From the NCBI RefSeq assembly GCF_030445035.2, contig NC_080675.1, positions 67,968,544-68,032,543 on the forward strand: a DNA stretch of 64,000 bases, in the 5' to 3' direction. The notes under the pieces were generated by a model. That model was not told the origin of the DNA and did no database searches. It saw only the letters and a list, made by a program, of their open reading frames with translations. Source of the DNA: Dasypus novemcinctus. Its lineage: Eukaryota; Chordata; Mammalia; Cingulata; Dasypodidae. Shown in pieces: positions 51,801-60,420 of the stretch. The translations under genes were made by a program, and so were the position numbers. Each line of letters begins with the position of its first letter. Position 1 is the stretch's first letter.

Positions 51801-54041
51801 CATGGCTGTAGGAAAATAAGTACTCTCATAACTGTAGGAGTTTAAAATGGACACCATTTGCATGAACATTTGCTAAAACTTAGTGTTAAAACTTGGCTTT
51901 TTATTCCTTTTGACAGAAGTTACATTTCTAGCGTGCACTACATAAATAATAACTTAGAGAGTAATTTGCAACTATGCAATAGTGATAAGGATTTGGTCAA
52001 AATATAGCACCTTGATATATCAAAAAACATTTTCTTGCAGTAGTTAAAAAAATATGGTAGGGAAAGATTCCAAAACATTTTGTTAAATAAGAAGTCAAAA
52101 ACAATACACATAATATACAAACACATATCTAAATATATGTGTATGTTAATGCACAGCAATTCTGAAAGGACACACACCAAGCCATTAACCATGAGGGAAG
52201 TGGGACTGGGGACATCTTCATCTTTAATACTCATGCATATGTTTATTACATGTAATTTTTAAAATACTAAAAAAATAAAAGTTATAAAACTAAACTTCTA
52301 GGTTAGCAATTATTATTAGTTCTATTACCAATACCAGAATACTTTATTTAATTATATCTTAAAATACATTTGAGTATCTATGTTTCACCTACCCTCTTAT
52401 TGTACTGTTTGTCTCAGGATCACCAGGTTCCAGTGTTTCTTTTAAGAAGTTTATATAATGTATCCAAAGGTCAACACTAAGAGGTATTGCCTGAAGCCCC
52501 CGCCGATAAACCTAAGAAGAAAACAACAAACTGTACTTCAAATATTTAATTATTTCTTAAAAGAGAGGCAACACTGTGTTATCCGGTGAACCTTAGAAAT
52601 ACTAATTACTGGAATTTTGTTTAAATAATCTACCATTACCATTTGGGTGGAGGTTGGATAGAACATGGCAATGTTCTGATCCCCACGTGCAGAGTCTTGA
52701 TCTTCAAAGCGCAGCAGTCCCTGCATTCTGACCGGGTTGTGTGGGCAGGCTTTGGGTTACAGACCATAGGGCACAGACCCATTAGAGCATCAATGACAGC
52801 GTCTGACCAAAAATGCAATAAGACGTAGCAAATGTGACTAGCAAACCAACTATATTGTTTGGAAAATGAGAAATAAATGTAAGTGAGAGAAAAGCCCTGC
52901 CCTACTTGTTAAGCTGCAGTGTAATACAGAGGCTTGCACTGCAAAGCTTGACAAACTGTAGAGGTTTAACGCACCTGCCAACAAAGAGAGAAAATATTAG
53001 CTACAAATGCCACAAGAGTGACAAATGCAAATAAAATACCCTATAAAATTGTTTCACCATAAATGGTAGGTACTGCCAGCCAAAAAAAAAAGTCTTTGTT
53101 TTGTTATTATTTGGCTTACAGTACCTAATGAAGATAACTTTATTCAGTGATGTACATACCTCATCTGATTGTTTAATGTTGTCATGCCGCTTTTCAAGGT
53201 CTGCATACTTCTTCCAGTAACCATAGCAATATGGGTAGTGTATGAAAAATTTGTCAAATGCTTTCCTGGCAGCCATCAAATGATTCTGATAAAAATAAAA
53301 ACAAGATGTTTAAATATCTTGTTAAGTTTTTGCCAAAAAAAAATTCCTTACAAATATATTATCTCAAAATAAATCGCAGGCATAAAAAACATACACACAG
53401 CAGCACTTTTACCGGCAAATGCAATCTCATCCTTCAAAAGAAACTAATTCTGTCAAGTAGCAAGGTAACTTTTTATTTCAATAATTTTACACACACACAC
53501 ACCCCAATTACTGCAAAACATTAGGCTTGCAAAACATTTGACTATCTGCTAGTAGGGATTTCTCCACAGAGCACTTATGCTATAAAAGTTACTTTTCGAA
53601 GCTAAAAAAATGTATGATATTCAACTTAATATAAAAGTTATAAAAAGAGGTCACTTTAAAAACAGTAAGATCGAGTCTGATAGATTTCTCTCTCCTTTTA
53701 ATCCCATTTAAATAATTACTAACCTCCTGTTCTACATACTGAAGCAAATATACCCAGCCTGTAAAATCCTGAGGATTATTTTCTACAGTTTTCCAAAATT
53801 TTTCATATTCTGGAGGGAAATTTGTTTCAGTTTCTGTCACCAGGAGGTCCACAGCATTTGCCATTTCATTTTCTTCTGTGGTGGCATTCACATTGGGAGA
53901 GCCATCAGGTGACTGTTCCATTTCTGTAACATTCATAATCTCCGTACCGAAATCAGCAGACTGCTCTACAGCTACCTCTGAACTGTTGCCTGTGCTGCCA
54001 TTACTGGAATTTCTGTACTCATCCATGTGGGAATTTTGCAT
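35700..54041 (-). CDS. PRPF39: PRPF39, U1 snRNP-associated pre-mRNA processing factor 39, full coding region
   Basis: Thirteen coding exons sum to 2004 nt, giving 667 aa; my recollection of the human protein is about 669. PRPF39 is the vertebrate relative of yeast Prp39/Prp42, a HAT (half-a-tetratricopeptide) repeat scaffold that acts with U1 snRNP at 5' splice sites. The ATG is at 54041 ([20 protein letters not shown]). An acidic N-terminus precedes HAT repeats with the typical aromatic spacing, such as [33 protein letters not shown] and [12 protein letters not shown]. The tail is [19 protein letters not shown], with Q to H in the last exon, and TGA is at 35702-35700. A leading noncoding exon is implied by an acceptor at 54075. 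One intron hosts a C/D snoRNA. Confidence 0.96.
36030..36150 (-). CDS. PRPF39: PRPF39 coding exon 12
   Basis: Residues 609-649 ([20 protein letters not shown] to NYSAWYQ), an acidic, Ser/Thr-rich tail. The acceptor is TTATAG|ATC and the donor CAG|GTAAGT. Confidence 0.95.
36417..36491 (-). CDS. PRPF39: PRPF39 coding exon 11
   Basis: Residues 584-608 plus two bases ([20 protein letters not shown] to KAEN). The acceptor is TTTCAG|GCT and the donor ATGG|GTATGC. It is too short for simple ORF detection and was placed by peptide identity and phase. Confidence 0.94.
36922..37340 (+). mobile_element. DAS SINE, full length
   Basis: The GGCCCAGTGGTTAGGGC subtype in a PRPF39 intron. It ends in a long poly-G tract (37293-37308) and AAAT repeats. 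No clear target duplication. Confidence 0.85.
37341..38390. other. PRPF39 intron between coding exons 10 and 11, unassigned part
   Basis: No exon seen. About 37790-38350 is C/T-rich and looks like a further piece of the ancient LINE seen near 22 kb (CACTCCAGTATCTCCCTCCT), too diverged to be sure. Confidence 0.35.
38395..38605 (+). mobile_element. MIR SINE
   Basis: MIR core: GTGACCTTGGGAAACATGCC, CTTCCTCATCTGTGAAAAG, ATGCCAAGCAATCAATAAAT. Confidence 0.65.
39076..39446 (-). mobile_element. DAS SINE with 16-bp exact target duplication
   Basis: Reverse DAS. The duplication TAAGTTACCATGTTTT is perfect (39060-39075 and 39447-39462), suggesting a recent insertion. The A-tail end is largely missing. 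Confidence 0.92.
39673..39857 (-). CDS. PRPF39: PRPF39 coding exon 10
   Basis: Residues 523-583 plus two bases ([20 protein letters not shown] to DFGSDVN). The acceptor is ACACAG|GAG and the donor ATAA|GTAAGA. Confidence 0.95.
40464..40547 (-). ncRNA. SNORD127: Intronic box C/D snoRNA, SNORD127 ortholog
   Basis: An 84-nt C/D snoRNA on the host-gene strand. Reading the minus strand, a perfect 6-bp terminal stem (GGCAAC at the 5' end, GTTGCC at the 3' end) encloses a perfect C box GTGATGA (40540-40534) and D box CTGA (40474-40471). A C'-like ATGAAGA lies in the middle. The segment just upstream of the D box, GTCCCTCTAA, is complementary to the 18S rRNA stretch TTAGAGGGAC. By the D-plus-5 rule it would guide 2'-O-methylation of the first G after TTA. 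From memory this is human 18S Gm1447, assigned to SNORD127, whose human host gene is PRPF39. It is processed from the spliced intron and acts in the nucleolus with fibrillarin. Confidence 0.88.
40618..40886 (-). CDS. PRPF39: PRPF39 coding exon 9
   Basis: Residues 433-522 ([20 protein letters not shown] to LEAVERDK). The acceptor is TTCTAG|GTA and the donor AAA|GTATGT. The intron that follows carries the C/D snoRNA 70 bases downstream of this donor. Confidence 0.96.
40947..41154 (+). mobile_element. hAT-type nonautonomous DNA transposon (MER1 group)
   Basis: Contains GGGCTAAATCCAACCTTCC, CTATTTTTGTAAATAACTGC, GTATTGTCTGTGGCTGCTTT and GACCGTATGGCC, in the order of a common placental hAT repeat, with inverted ends (TTTTGGCAAA and TTTGCCAA). 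Sits in the intron between PRPF39 coding exons 8 and 9. Confidence 0.6.
41251..41377 (-). CDS. PRPF39: PRPF39 coding exon 8
   Basis: Residues 391-432 plus one base ([20 protein letters not shown] to AAFEEQQ). The acceptor is ATGTAG|TAT and the donor CAGG|GTAAGA. Confidence 0.95.
41692..41856 (-). CDS. PRPF39: PRPF39 coding exon 7
   Basis: Residues 336-390 ([19 protein letters not shown] to LYEEFWIK), a full HAT repeat. The acceptor is TTATAG|ATT and the donor AAG|GTAAGA. Confidence 0.96.
42543..42650 (-). CDS. PRPF39: PRPF39 coding exon 6
   Basis: Residues 300-335 ([20 protein letters not shown] to RWTFEEG). The acceptor is TTAAG|CTA and the donor GGT|GTAAGT. Confidence 0.95.
43138..43303 (-). 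CDS. PRPF39: PRPF39 coding exon 5
   Basis: Residues 244-299 ([19 protein letters not shown] to DITDPAK). The acceptor is TTTAG|ATT and the donor AAG|GTAACT. It contains the loop [17 protein letters not shown] between HAT units. Confidence 0.96.
43490..44175 (+). mobile_element. MIR SINE split by an L1
   Basis: The MIR 5' part at about 43490-43611 (CAGTTGTTAACTATGTGACT, CTATAAAATGGGGACAATAA) resumes at about 44110 (AAGTACCTGGCACTTATACA, TCAACAAATATTTGCTGTT). Confidence 0.6.
43612..44090 (+). mobile_element. L1 3' end (xenarthran type), 5'-truncated
   Basis: Same 3' UTR as 23206-23640 in the other orientation: TTACTGGTATTCTACTATAG, GCAGGGACAGATGCTGGACA, AATGCAATGAATGTGCCACA and GATGTTGATGTGGGAGGAGT. 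Poly(A) near 44058. No target duplication was resolved. Confidence 0.75.
44180..45060 (+). mobile_element. Ancient LINE ORF2 fragment (L2-like)
   Basis: Old C/T-rich LINE sequence (CTCTGCTGAAATTGCCCTAA followed by an ordered series of short matches such as TATGACTCCCAAAACTGTAA). No intact reading frame. The family is tentative. Confidence 0.4.
45724..45808 (+). mobile_element. DAS-I-type short SINE
   Basis: tRNA-like head (GGAAGTGGCTCAAGTGGCTG, GGGTTCAATTCCC) whose 3' tail has become a (CA)n repeat. Confidence 0.75.
45809..45849. repeat. (CA)n microsatellite
   Basis: About 41 bases of CA dinucleotides with one TA interruption, in the tail of the short SINE. Confidence 0.95.
46555..46735 (+). 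mobile_element. MIR SINE, diverged
   Basis: MIR-like order: GGGACCACACTGTCTAGGTT, CCAACCACTTACTAATATTG, AAGCACCCAGAACATAGTAG. Confidence 0.5.
46840..46915 (-). mobile_element. L2 3' end fragment, antisense
   Basis: ATTCATTTGTTCAACAAATA followed by TATGTCAATCCTTGTGCTAA, the typical antisense L2 3' terminus. Confidence 0.5.
46916..47811. other. PRPF39 intron, right part before coding exon 4
   Basis: AT-rich intron; nothing recognised. Confidence 0.45.
47812..47979 (-). CDS. PRPF39: PRPF39 coding exon 4
   Basis: Residues 188-243 plus two bases ([20 protein letters not shown] to YSHHFQR). The acceptor is TTGCAG|AAC and the donor AGAG|GTACGT. Confidence 0.95.
48337..48753 (+). mobile_element. 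DAS SINE, full length, exact target duplication
   Basis: The GGCTCAACTGATAGAGC subtype, with a perfect 13-bp duplication AAGAATTTACAGA (48324-48336 and 48754-48766). Confidence 0.93.
49870..51260 (+). mobile_element. HAL1-like ancient LINE
   Basis: Ordered matches to the HAL1 (half-L1) 3' body: ACAGTAAAGTCCTCTGGGCC, ATGAACAGAAATCCAGAGAT, GACATCTCAACAGCAACACT, CAAATTCTATACCCAGCCAT. No intact ORF. Edges are approximate. Confidence 0.5.
51261..52392. other. PRPF39 intron, unassigned AT-rich part
   Basis: Probably further degraded LINE sequence. No exon, RNA or young element was seen. Confidence 0.35.
52393..52511 (-). CDS. PRPF39: PRPF39 coding exon 3
   Basis: Residues 149-187 plus two bases ([20 protein letters not shown] to NSTIRG). 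The acceptor is TCTTAG|GTT and the donor AGG|GTAGGT. Confidence 0.95.
52632..52830. other. Unexplained GC-richer islet in a PRPF39 intron
   Basis: About 200 bases, GC-richer than the surrounding intron, about 120 bases upstream of PRPF39 coding exon 3. Open for about 60 codons on both strands, with no match I recognise. It could be a fragment of an unknown pseudogene or a conserved noncoding element. Confidence 0.35.
53160..53285 (-). CDS. PRPF39: PRPF39 coding exon 2
   Basis: Residues 107-148 ([14 protein letters not shown] to NIKQSDE), a HAT repeat. The acceptor is TATCAG|AAT and the donor GAG|GTATGT. Confidence 0.96.
53724..54041 (-). CDS. PRPF39: PRPF39 first coding exon
   Basis: Residues 1-106, with donor GAG|GTTAGT. 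It is Ser/Asn/Glu-rich and probably disordered up to about residue 75, then enters the first HAT repeat ([19 protein letters not shown]). The exon extends 5' as UTR to 54074. Confidence 0.96.
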
Positions 54042-54074
54042 AGCTGTTGATTTTGTCTTCTGTTAAACAATTAT
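54042..54074 (-). other. PRPF39: PRPF39 5' UTR part of the first coding exon, with upstream splice acceptor
   Basis: On the minus strand a TTTTTCTGCAG acceptor ends at 54075, 33 bases before the ATG. This implies at least one upstream noncoding exon, which I could not place. Confidence 0.6.
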
Positions 54075-54149
54075 CTGCAGAAAAACAAAACAAACATCTT
54101 TCAAATGCTAGTAAAATTATCTGACATCAACATTTTTAAAACCCTATTT

Positions 54150-54225
54150 AGGGGAGCATATTAGTCGGAGTTCTCACATATGAGGTCCTGGGTTCGATCC
54201 CCAGTACCTCCTAAAAATAAAATAA
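54150..54225 (+). mobile_element. DAS-I-type short SINE, head degraded
   Basis: GAGGTCCTGGGTTCGATCCC (B box) and CAGTACCTCCTAAAAATAAA tail. The A-box side is eroded. Confidence 0.7.
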
Positions 54226-54241
54226 ATGAGAAAACCAACTT

Positions 54242-54336
54242 GGGGAAGCTGATGTAGCTCAGTGATTGAGCACCAACTTCCCACATACTAGCTCCCAGGT
54301 TCAATCCCTGGCCCTGGTACCAGAAAAAAATAAAAT
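54242..54336 (+). mobile_element. DAS-I-type short SINE
   Basis: GCTGATGTAGCTCAGTGATT head, CAGGTTCAATCCCTGGCC B box, A-rich tail. Confidence 0.75.
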
Positions 54337-54888
54337 CTATCTACTAAAAATACACTAATTTGAATCTTATCTTTCATATAAATCTAATCAGTTTATTAGT
54401 TGTCACATTACAAAAGAAATTCTAGAAGGTATAAATTCCTTTTTAAAAAAATGCCATTTTGTTGCTGGTGTTTGAGTAAAAACTAAATAACCCTGGATTA
54501 AGTTCTTTCATCTATAAAACAAGCGGACTGCTGTGCCTACTCCCTAAAGAAGCAACCATTTTCAATGTTTCTTAGCTAGCTAAAAAACTTAAATCCAATG
54601 ACTGAATGCTAGTTTGCAATCAATCATTAGAAAATAGTAGTATCTTTCATACCTGTTCTCAAGACTAAGTAAAACTAACAAAATTAATTCTAGTCATGGG
54701 TATAAACATTTCAGAAGGAAGTTCATCATTTAGCTCAGGATAAAGAAAATTTTAGAAAGAGTTGAAATACATTTCTATTTTATAATATATTTTAAATCAA
54801 GGCATCTGGGTCTCAATCTTATAAAATACATAATTTTTAAAAATTAAAGAGTGATTTCTAAAGTAAATGTTATTAAAAACATATTTCA

Positions 54889-55160
54889 GGCTGCAGGCAA
54901 TCAGCCCATGCACTGCGGGTCCCGGGACGTAGCCCCTAAGCGCTCCTGCACTAGCACCGCAAACATCCCACCCACCCAACACCCGCCAGTCCCTCCCCTC
55001 CTGGCCCTAGCCAGGGCTGCCTGCCCATTGGCAGTGCCAGGCTCCAGGGGCTGCCAGGCAGGGCGAGGGCATGGCGCAGGGCGCTCACTCCTTAACCTGT
55101 GAGGGGGGTAGCTCCACTCTTCTGCACTGTGCTGTGTGGCACTAAACAACAACAACAAAA
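54889..55160. other. GC-rich insert of unknown origin
   Basis: About 250 bases, strongly GC-rich with several CpGs, in an AT-rich region, ending in an (AAC)n A-rich tail. Similar flanks AACATATTTCAGG and AAACTATTTAGGG suggest a retrocopy with a diverged target duplication. The alternative is a noncoding PRPF39 first exon and promoter. I do not recognise the sequence. Confidence 0.4.
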
Positions 55161-55168
55161 ACTATTTA

Positions 55169-55281
55169 GGGGAGTGGATATGGCTCAAGTGGTTGAGCAA
55201 CTGCTTCCCACATGGGAAGTTGCAGATTCAGTTCTGGTGCCTCCTAAAAACAAAAGAACAACAAGCAACAAAGGAAAAAAC
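55169..55281 (+). mobile_element. DAS-I-type short SINE
   Basis: GTGGATATGGCTCAAGTGGT head and a B-box-like TTGCAGATTCAGTTCTG, with an A-rich tail. Confidence 0.7.
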
Positions 55282-55287
55282 TAACTC

Positions 55288-55381
55288 AGGGGAACCAATG
55301 TGGTTCAGTGATTGGGTGCCTGGCTTTCCACTTAAGAGGTCCTGGGTTCAAGCCCCCATACCCCAGTACCTACAAAAAAAT
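55288..55381 (+). mobile_element. DAS-I-type short SINE
   Basis: CCAATGTGGTTCAGTGATTG head, GGGTTCAAGCCCC B box. Confidence 0.7.
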
Positions 55382-55442
55382 ATTTAAGAAATCTGTCATA
55401 TGAATAGCAACTGCATAAAATATTTAAAATTAAATCATCTTT

Positions 55443-55536
55443 CTTTTTTTTGAGGTACCAGGGCTAGGGATTGAACCCAGGACCTCATAAGTGGGAAGCC
55501 CAGCACCCAACCACTGAGCCACATCCACTCCCCAAA
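55443..55536 (-). mobile_element. DAS-I-type short SINE, antisense
   Basis: T tail, then GGGATTGAACCCAGGACC and CCACTGAGCCACATCCAC, the complements of the B and A boxes. Confidence 0.75.
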
Positions 55537-55629
55537 TCATCTCATTTTTAAAACTGTAAGATAAGGAATTATCCCTATATCCTATACAATAGTCAACAAT
55601 ATATTTTCATGTCTTCATCTTTCCCACTG

Positions 55630-56350
55630 TGTGGCAGTTTGAAATTATTTTATGAATCCCAAAAAGAGAAATTTTATGTTTTAAACTAATCTATTTCTCT
55701 GGATGTGATTCTCTTTGGTTACATTAAATTCAGTGGAGGCAGCTTTGATTAGATTACTTGATAAGATTGCTTTAGGGCTTTTGATTGTACTAGGTATGTG
55801 AGGCATGACTTGGGTTGAGTCCCTGCCCCCTTGCTTGGTCTAATAAAAACGGACTCACAGAGACAGAGAAAAAAAGGGGGGTGGGGGGGTGCTGCATATT
55901 TGATCCTGCAATGAGAGAGGACTGCTTAAACACAAATCCCCCAAGAGGCTGGGCCCACAGAGCAGCTTAAGGTGTGACCAGCCCTACTATATGCCTGACA
56001 GCTTACAGCTGAACTTGGGAAGCGCTCAGAACAGCCAAGACTGATACAGGTAGCCCAGAAAGAGACAAGCCCTAGCCTGGTTGCTCAAAGCTGAGCTCCA
56101 AGAGATGGCAGATTCTGGAAAGGAAGGCAGAAACCTTCACCGAGATCAGTGGCCATCCTGCTTCACCATGTGGCAACAATGCCAGGATCAACAGTAGCTG
56201 ACTTTGGTGAGAGAAAGCACTTCTTAATAGTGCTTTGAGTTGGACTTTTCACAGCCTTAGAAATGTAAGATTTACTCCAAATAAACACCCTTTATAAAAG
56301 CGAACACATTTCTGGTACTTTGCATCAGCAGCCCTTGGCAAACTAAAACA
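55630..56350 (+). mobile_element. Solo LTR, ERVL/MaLR-like, with exact 5-bp target duplication
   Basis: Starts TGTGGCAGTTTG and ends GGCAAACTAAAACA. Flanked by a perfect 5-bp CACTG duplication (55625-55629 and 56351-56355), the length expected for ERVL integration. The 3' part has the poly(A) region CAAATAAACACCCTTTATAA. No internal viral genes are present. Confidence 0.88.
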
Positions 56351-56355
56351 CACTG

Positions 56356-57911
56356 ACAAATTAAATGGAAACTCAATCATTACATTATAAGACATGTTTT
56401 TTTTTAAAGTGAGGAATTATTCTCAAAACTAATCAGAGCATAAAACTGATTTACTCTTAAAAGTACTTCAGAATACACTACTTAATATTTTTAATTTAAA
56501 AAATGATTAAGACTTTAAAGACAATAATTCCAAGGAAAAAATCCAAACAATCAATAGACATATGAAAGAATTGTACCTCATTAATAAAAATACAAATCAA
56601 AACAGTAAGTTATCAGATTGACAAATAAAAGAATATCTTTCTGGAGGGCAGTCAAGCAAAATGTACTATCAAATGCCAATTACTTATATCTTACACTATG
56701 AAATAATCAGAGACATATTCAAGAGCATTTGCTACAACACTGTATTATAGCCAAAAATTGGGAGGGAGGGCAATTAAGAGGATTGTAACTGTAAATAAAT
56801 GGCATATTTACATAATGGAATAATCATTAAAAAGGAAATATGCATATATATATGTGTCGGTATAGAAAGATGGCATACATACAATGAATACATACACATA
56901 CAGATCTGTAAGGATTTACATCAAATAAAATATAATAAAAATGTTGATACCTATACAGATGGTATAAGTGCTTTCTTATTCTGGCTTATCTGCAATTATT
57001 TAGCTGAAATGAAAACACAGGTTGCTTTGTTTTTCTTAAGAAAAGCCAGCTGTGCCATACCAATGGTTGATGTTTGCCTACTTAAATTTTTTTTTCCTTC
57101 AATTTAATGCCTACTTTAAATATTTGGGTTTCACTATAGTCTAACTTCTCAAACCTAGCTCCACACAAGAGTCACCTGGTAAGCTGACTAAATAGTTTCC
57201 TTGGCCCCAGCTCCACTGATTCCAAGTCTACTGGCAGACCGAAAGAGCTGTACTTCTACCAAGTTTTCTAAATAATTCTGAAGAACAGAAATCTATTCCT
57301 GTATAAACTCTGGACACCAGAACTGATGGATCAAAGGACAAATATATATTAAATTGGGAAGACATTGACAATTTAACTCTAGAAAAGTTGCAATAGTGAC
57401 TGCATGTGGCAGTCACTTTTAGGTGCTATCCACAACATCTCCTCATCCTCCTTGCTAATAAATACTGATTTTGTTCAGGGCAGCAATAAACCTTTTCCCA
57501 GATTAGGGATCATGAGCCTGAAAAGGCAATCTCCTGAGAGGCTCTGGGAAAGTTTTTGCTTTTTTTCATAAAGAGGGACAGTCATAACAAGTGTGATTCT
57601 TCCTTCTTTGAATGTAAACATATCTGAAATAACCTATGATAATAAAGCAGTCAACAAAGATTAGCAAAGAAAAATTTAAATGACTCTGACATCAAGCTGC
57701 TGACACAATGCCAGCTTCTTGTTGCATGAAAAAATAAATTCCTATTTCTTTACGCTATCGTCAATAGACAGGTTTTCTATTACTTGCAGCCAAATGAATT
57801 CCTAATTGGTTTACTCACTAATAGTGCATGTTGAGTGTCCATTAATCCACTCACCCTTGTCCACAGTAGGTATAATTTCTGCTCATCTGATTTTTAAAAA
57901 ATAAATCCTAC
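56356..57911. other. Gene-free AT-rich sequence right of the solo LTR
   Basis: No exon, RNA gene or young element recognised. Some A-rich stretches may be old LINE remnants. Confidence 0.35.
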
Positions 57912-58299
57912 TGCCTTAGTTTGCCAGGGCTGCTATGACAAGTACCACACACTGGTTGGCTTAAACAAGAATTTATTAGCTCATAGTTTGGAGTCTAGAA
58001 GTACTGAACACCAAGTATCAACAGACCATGCCTTCTCCCGGAGTCTTTAGTATTCTGGTGCTGTCATGCCAGCAATCCTTGGTGCTGCTTGGGTTATAAA
58101 AGCATTTCTCCCTGTCACATGGTGATCTCTCCTCTAGTTTCTCCTGTGTCTGAATTTCCTTTGCTCATAAGAACTCCAGTTGCATGAATTAAGACCTGAT
58201 TCAATCTGGATCTAAATAGGGTTCTCAAGGATCCTATTCACAAATGAGTCCACACCACTTGAACATGCCTATGTAGGGGACATGATTTAATCTACCACA
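57912..58299 (-). mobile_element. MLT1-like MaLR solo LTR, antisense
   Basis: Starts TGCCTTAGTTTGCCAGGGCT, followed by AGTACCACACACTGGTTGGC, and ends CTACCACA: the reverse complement of an MLT1-type LTR 3' end (CTAGCAAACTAA). Target duplication not recovered. Confidence 0.65.
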
Positions 58300-58646
58300 G
58301 ACACCACTTTCTTTGATTTGCATTTCTTTAACTATGAGGGAGAATGACTATCCTTTCATATATTTATTATCTTTGTGTTTTTTGATAAATGCTTTTTCAT
58401 ATCCATTGTCCATACTTTCTTCTGCATTTTTTTCCTAATTGGTTTGTTCAAGCTCTTTGAATTAATAACATCAAACCTTTGTGACACATTGCAAAATATT
58501 TTTGTGAGTTTATCTTCTTAGTAGTTTTAGAGTTTTCTAGGGGTGAGGAACAACCTTTACAGATTCAAATCCAGATTTTAAGACATTTTCATTATAATGT
58601 GGACCTATTTTTTTTTTCCAAAAAGGATACATTTAAAACATAAAAT

Positions 58647-58995
58647 CATTTGGGAAGTGGATGTGGCCCAAGCAATTGAGCTCCCACCTACCACACAGGA
58701 GGTTCCAGGTTCAGTTTCTGGTGCCTCGTGAAGAAAATGAACAAGACAGCAAGATGGCGCAACAAAAATGACGCAACAAGGAGACACAAAGAGGAAAGAC
58801 AATGAGACACACAACAAAGCAGGGAACTGAGGTGGCCCAAGTGGTTGACCACCTCTCTCTCACATGGAAGGTCCCAGGTTTGGTTCCTGGTGTCTCTTAA
58901 AGAGAAGACGAGCAGACACAGCTAGCACACAGCGGATGATCAGAGCAGACAGTGAGCACAATGAGGGGGGTGATAAATAAATAAAGTAAAAAATA
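58647..58995 (+). mobile_element. Dimeric, diverged DAS-type SINE
   Basis: Two tRNA-like heads in one insertion: GTGGATGTGGCCCAAGCAAT at 58655 and GGTGGCCCAAGTGGTTGACC at 58831. Each is followed by a degenerate B box and a body (GACGCAACAAGGAGACAC, then CAGAGCAGACAGTGAGCAC). Confidence 0.65.
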
Positions 58996-59189
58996 TTAAA
59001 TCAAGAGACCTTTTGAGACTAAATGCCACCAAAAGAATTAGCTATTATAGGTATATCTAGGAAATATACAAAAATAAGGAAAAAAGGAAAGTTGGAGGAG
59101 GTTAGGTGAGGATTAAAACGTTTTTCAAAAATTGCTAAATTTTAGCACTACACAACATTCCCTGTAAGAATAAAGAATATGTGTAAAGT

Positions 59190-59640
59190 AAGGTCATCAC
59201 TCTCCAAGAGTTTATTAGCTAATTGGAGAGAGATCAAAAACATGCAAAACAATTATAGAGCAGTATCTCTCAGTATTTAGGTATTAAAATTTCAAATGAA
59301 ATAAAGTCAAAAGATCAGAGATATCAATTACAATTGATAGCAATCTAGAAAAGTTCCATGAAATACAGAACTTGGTCTTGACTTTAAAAAATTATTTGGA
59401 ATAAGAGAAGACATTTGACAGAAGACAAGACAGTAGAAACTATGATAGGATCAAAAGAAAGGAAAAGACTGATAAGAATGAAAAGGGTTTGTATGTATTA
59501 TGGGAGTGGAAGGGTATGAAGCAGAATAAGCATGGTAGAACCAGATTACAGACAGAGGGATTTGAAAAGAAAAGATAGAAAAAGCAAAGGTACAGAGGGA
59601 TTTGAGAAGAAAAACTATGTGAAGCAAATCCATTTAGTGC
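59190..59640 (-). mobile_element. L2-like fragment, antisense
   Basis: Antisense L2-style motifs (CTCCAAGAGTTTATTAGCTA, GAATAAGAGAAGACATTTGA). Weak. Confidence 0.35.
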
Positions 59641-60069
59641 ATAATAAAGGAGAATCCAAAGTATTAAACTACCAGAAAAACGTTAAGTATTCTCTTACTT
59701 GAGTGACCCTGATTGATGTCTACTCTTTAAGTTTAAATCATTATTTCAGGCCCTACGAAAAGGCAAATAAACTTCCTTATTTAATTTGCTCTCTCCCACT
59801 TGCCCCTTTAAAGAAAAGACACACTAAAGGTTAATTTTCCATAGGCAAAACAGTCATTGGTTGGTTGATTTGTTTTCCATAGCCCAGTGAGGGATCAAGA
59901 AAAGATTACAAGTTGATACATTCTGAGTCATTTACTACCTATTCCATTCTAATTGCATACTTAAATTTCTTCTGGTGTCAGCAAATTTACCACACCCCAG
60001 CATCTTATAAGGTTACAAGGTTGTAAAAAAAATTGTTTTTAAGAATTTCTAATCAATATTATTTCATTG

Positions 60070-60420
60070 TGTAAAAACAGTCATTCAATACTAATTACTG
60101 AGCACCTTCCGTGTGTCACACACTTCCATTCTAAGCACTGGAACTATAGATGTAAACAAAACATAGTCCCTGCTCTCAGGCAGCTGAAATCCTAGTAGGA
60201 GAATAAGAGACATAAAACTGATACGTTTACAATATGCATTTGGTGCCAAGAGCAAAGGAGAAAACAAATAGGGGGATGAGGTAGTGAGAAAGCCAGTTAT
60301 ACAGGTGAAGGAAGAACATTCCAGCAGAGGAAAACAGCAAGTTCTGAAGTAAGTGCGTGTTTAGCATGTTTACAGAAAAATAGATCAGAAAAGAGAGCAT
60401 TATAGCTGGATTCAATTAAA
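60070..60420 (-). mobile_element. L2 3' end, antisense
   Basis: CTAATTACTGAGCACCTTCC, TTCTAAGCACTGGAACTAT and CATAGTCCCTGCTCTCAGGC are the standard antisense L2 terminus. Confidence 0.6.
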
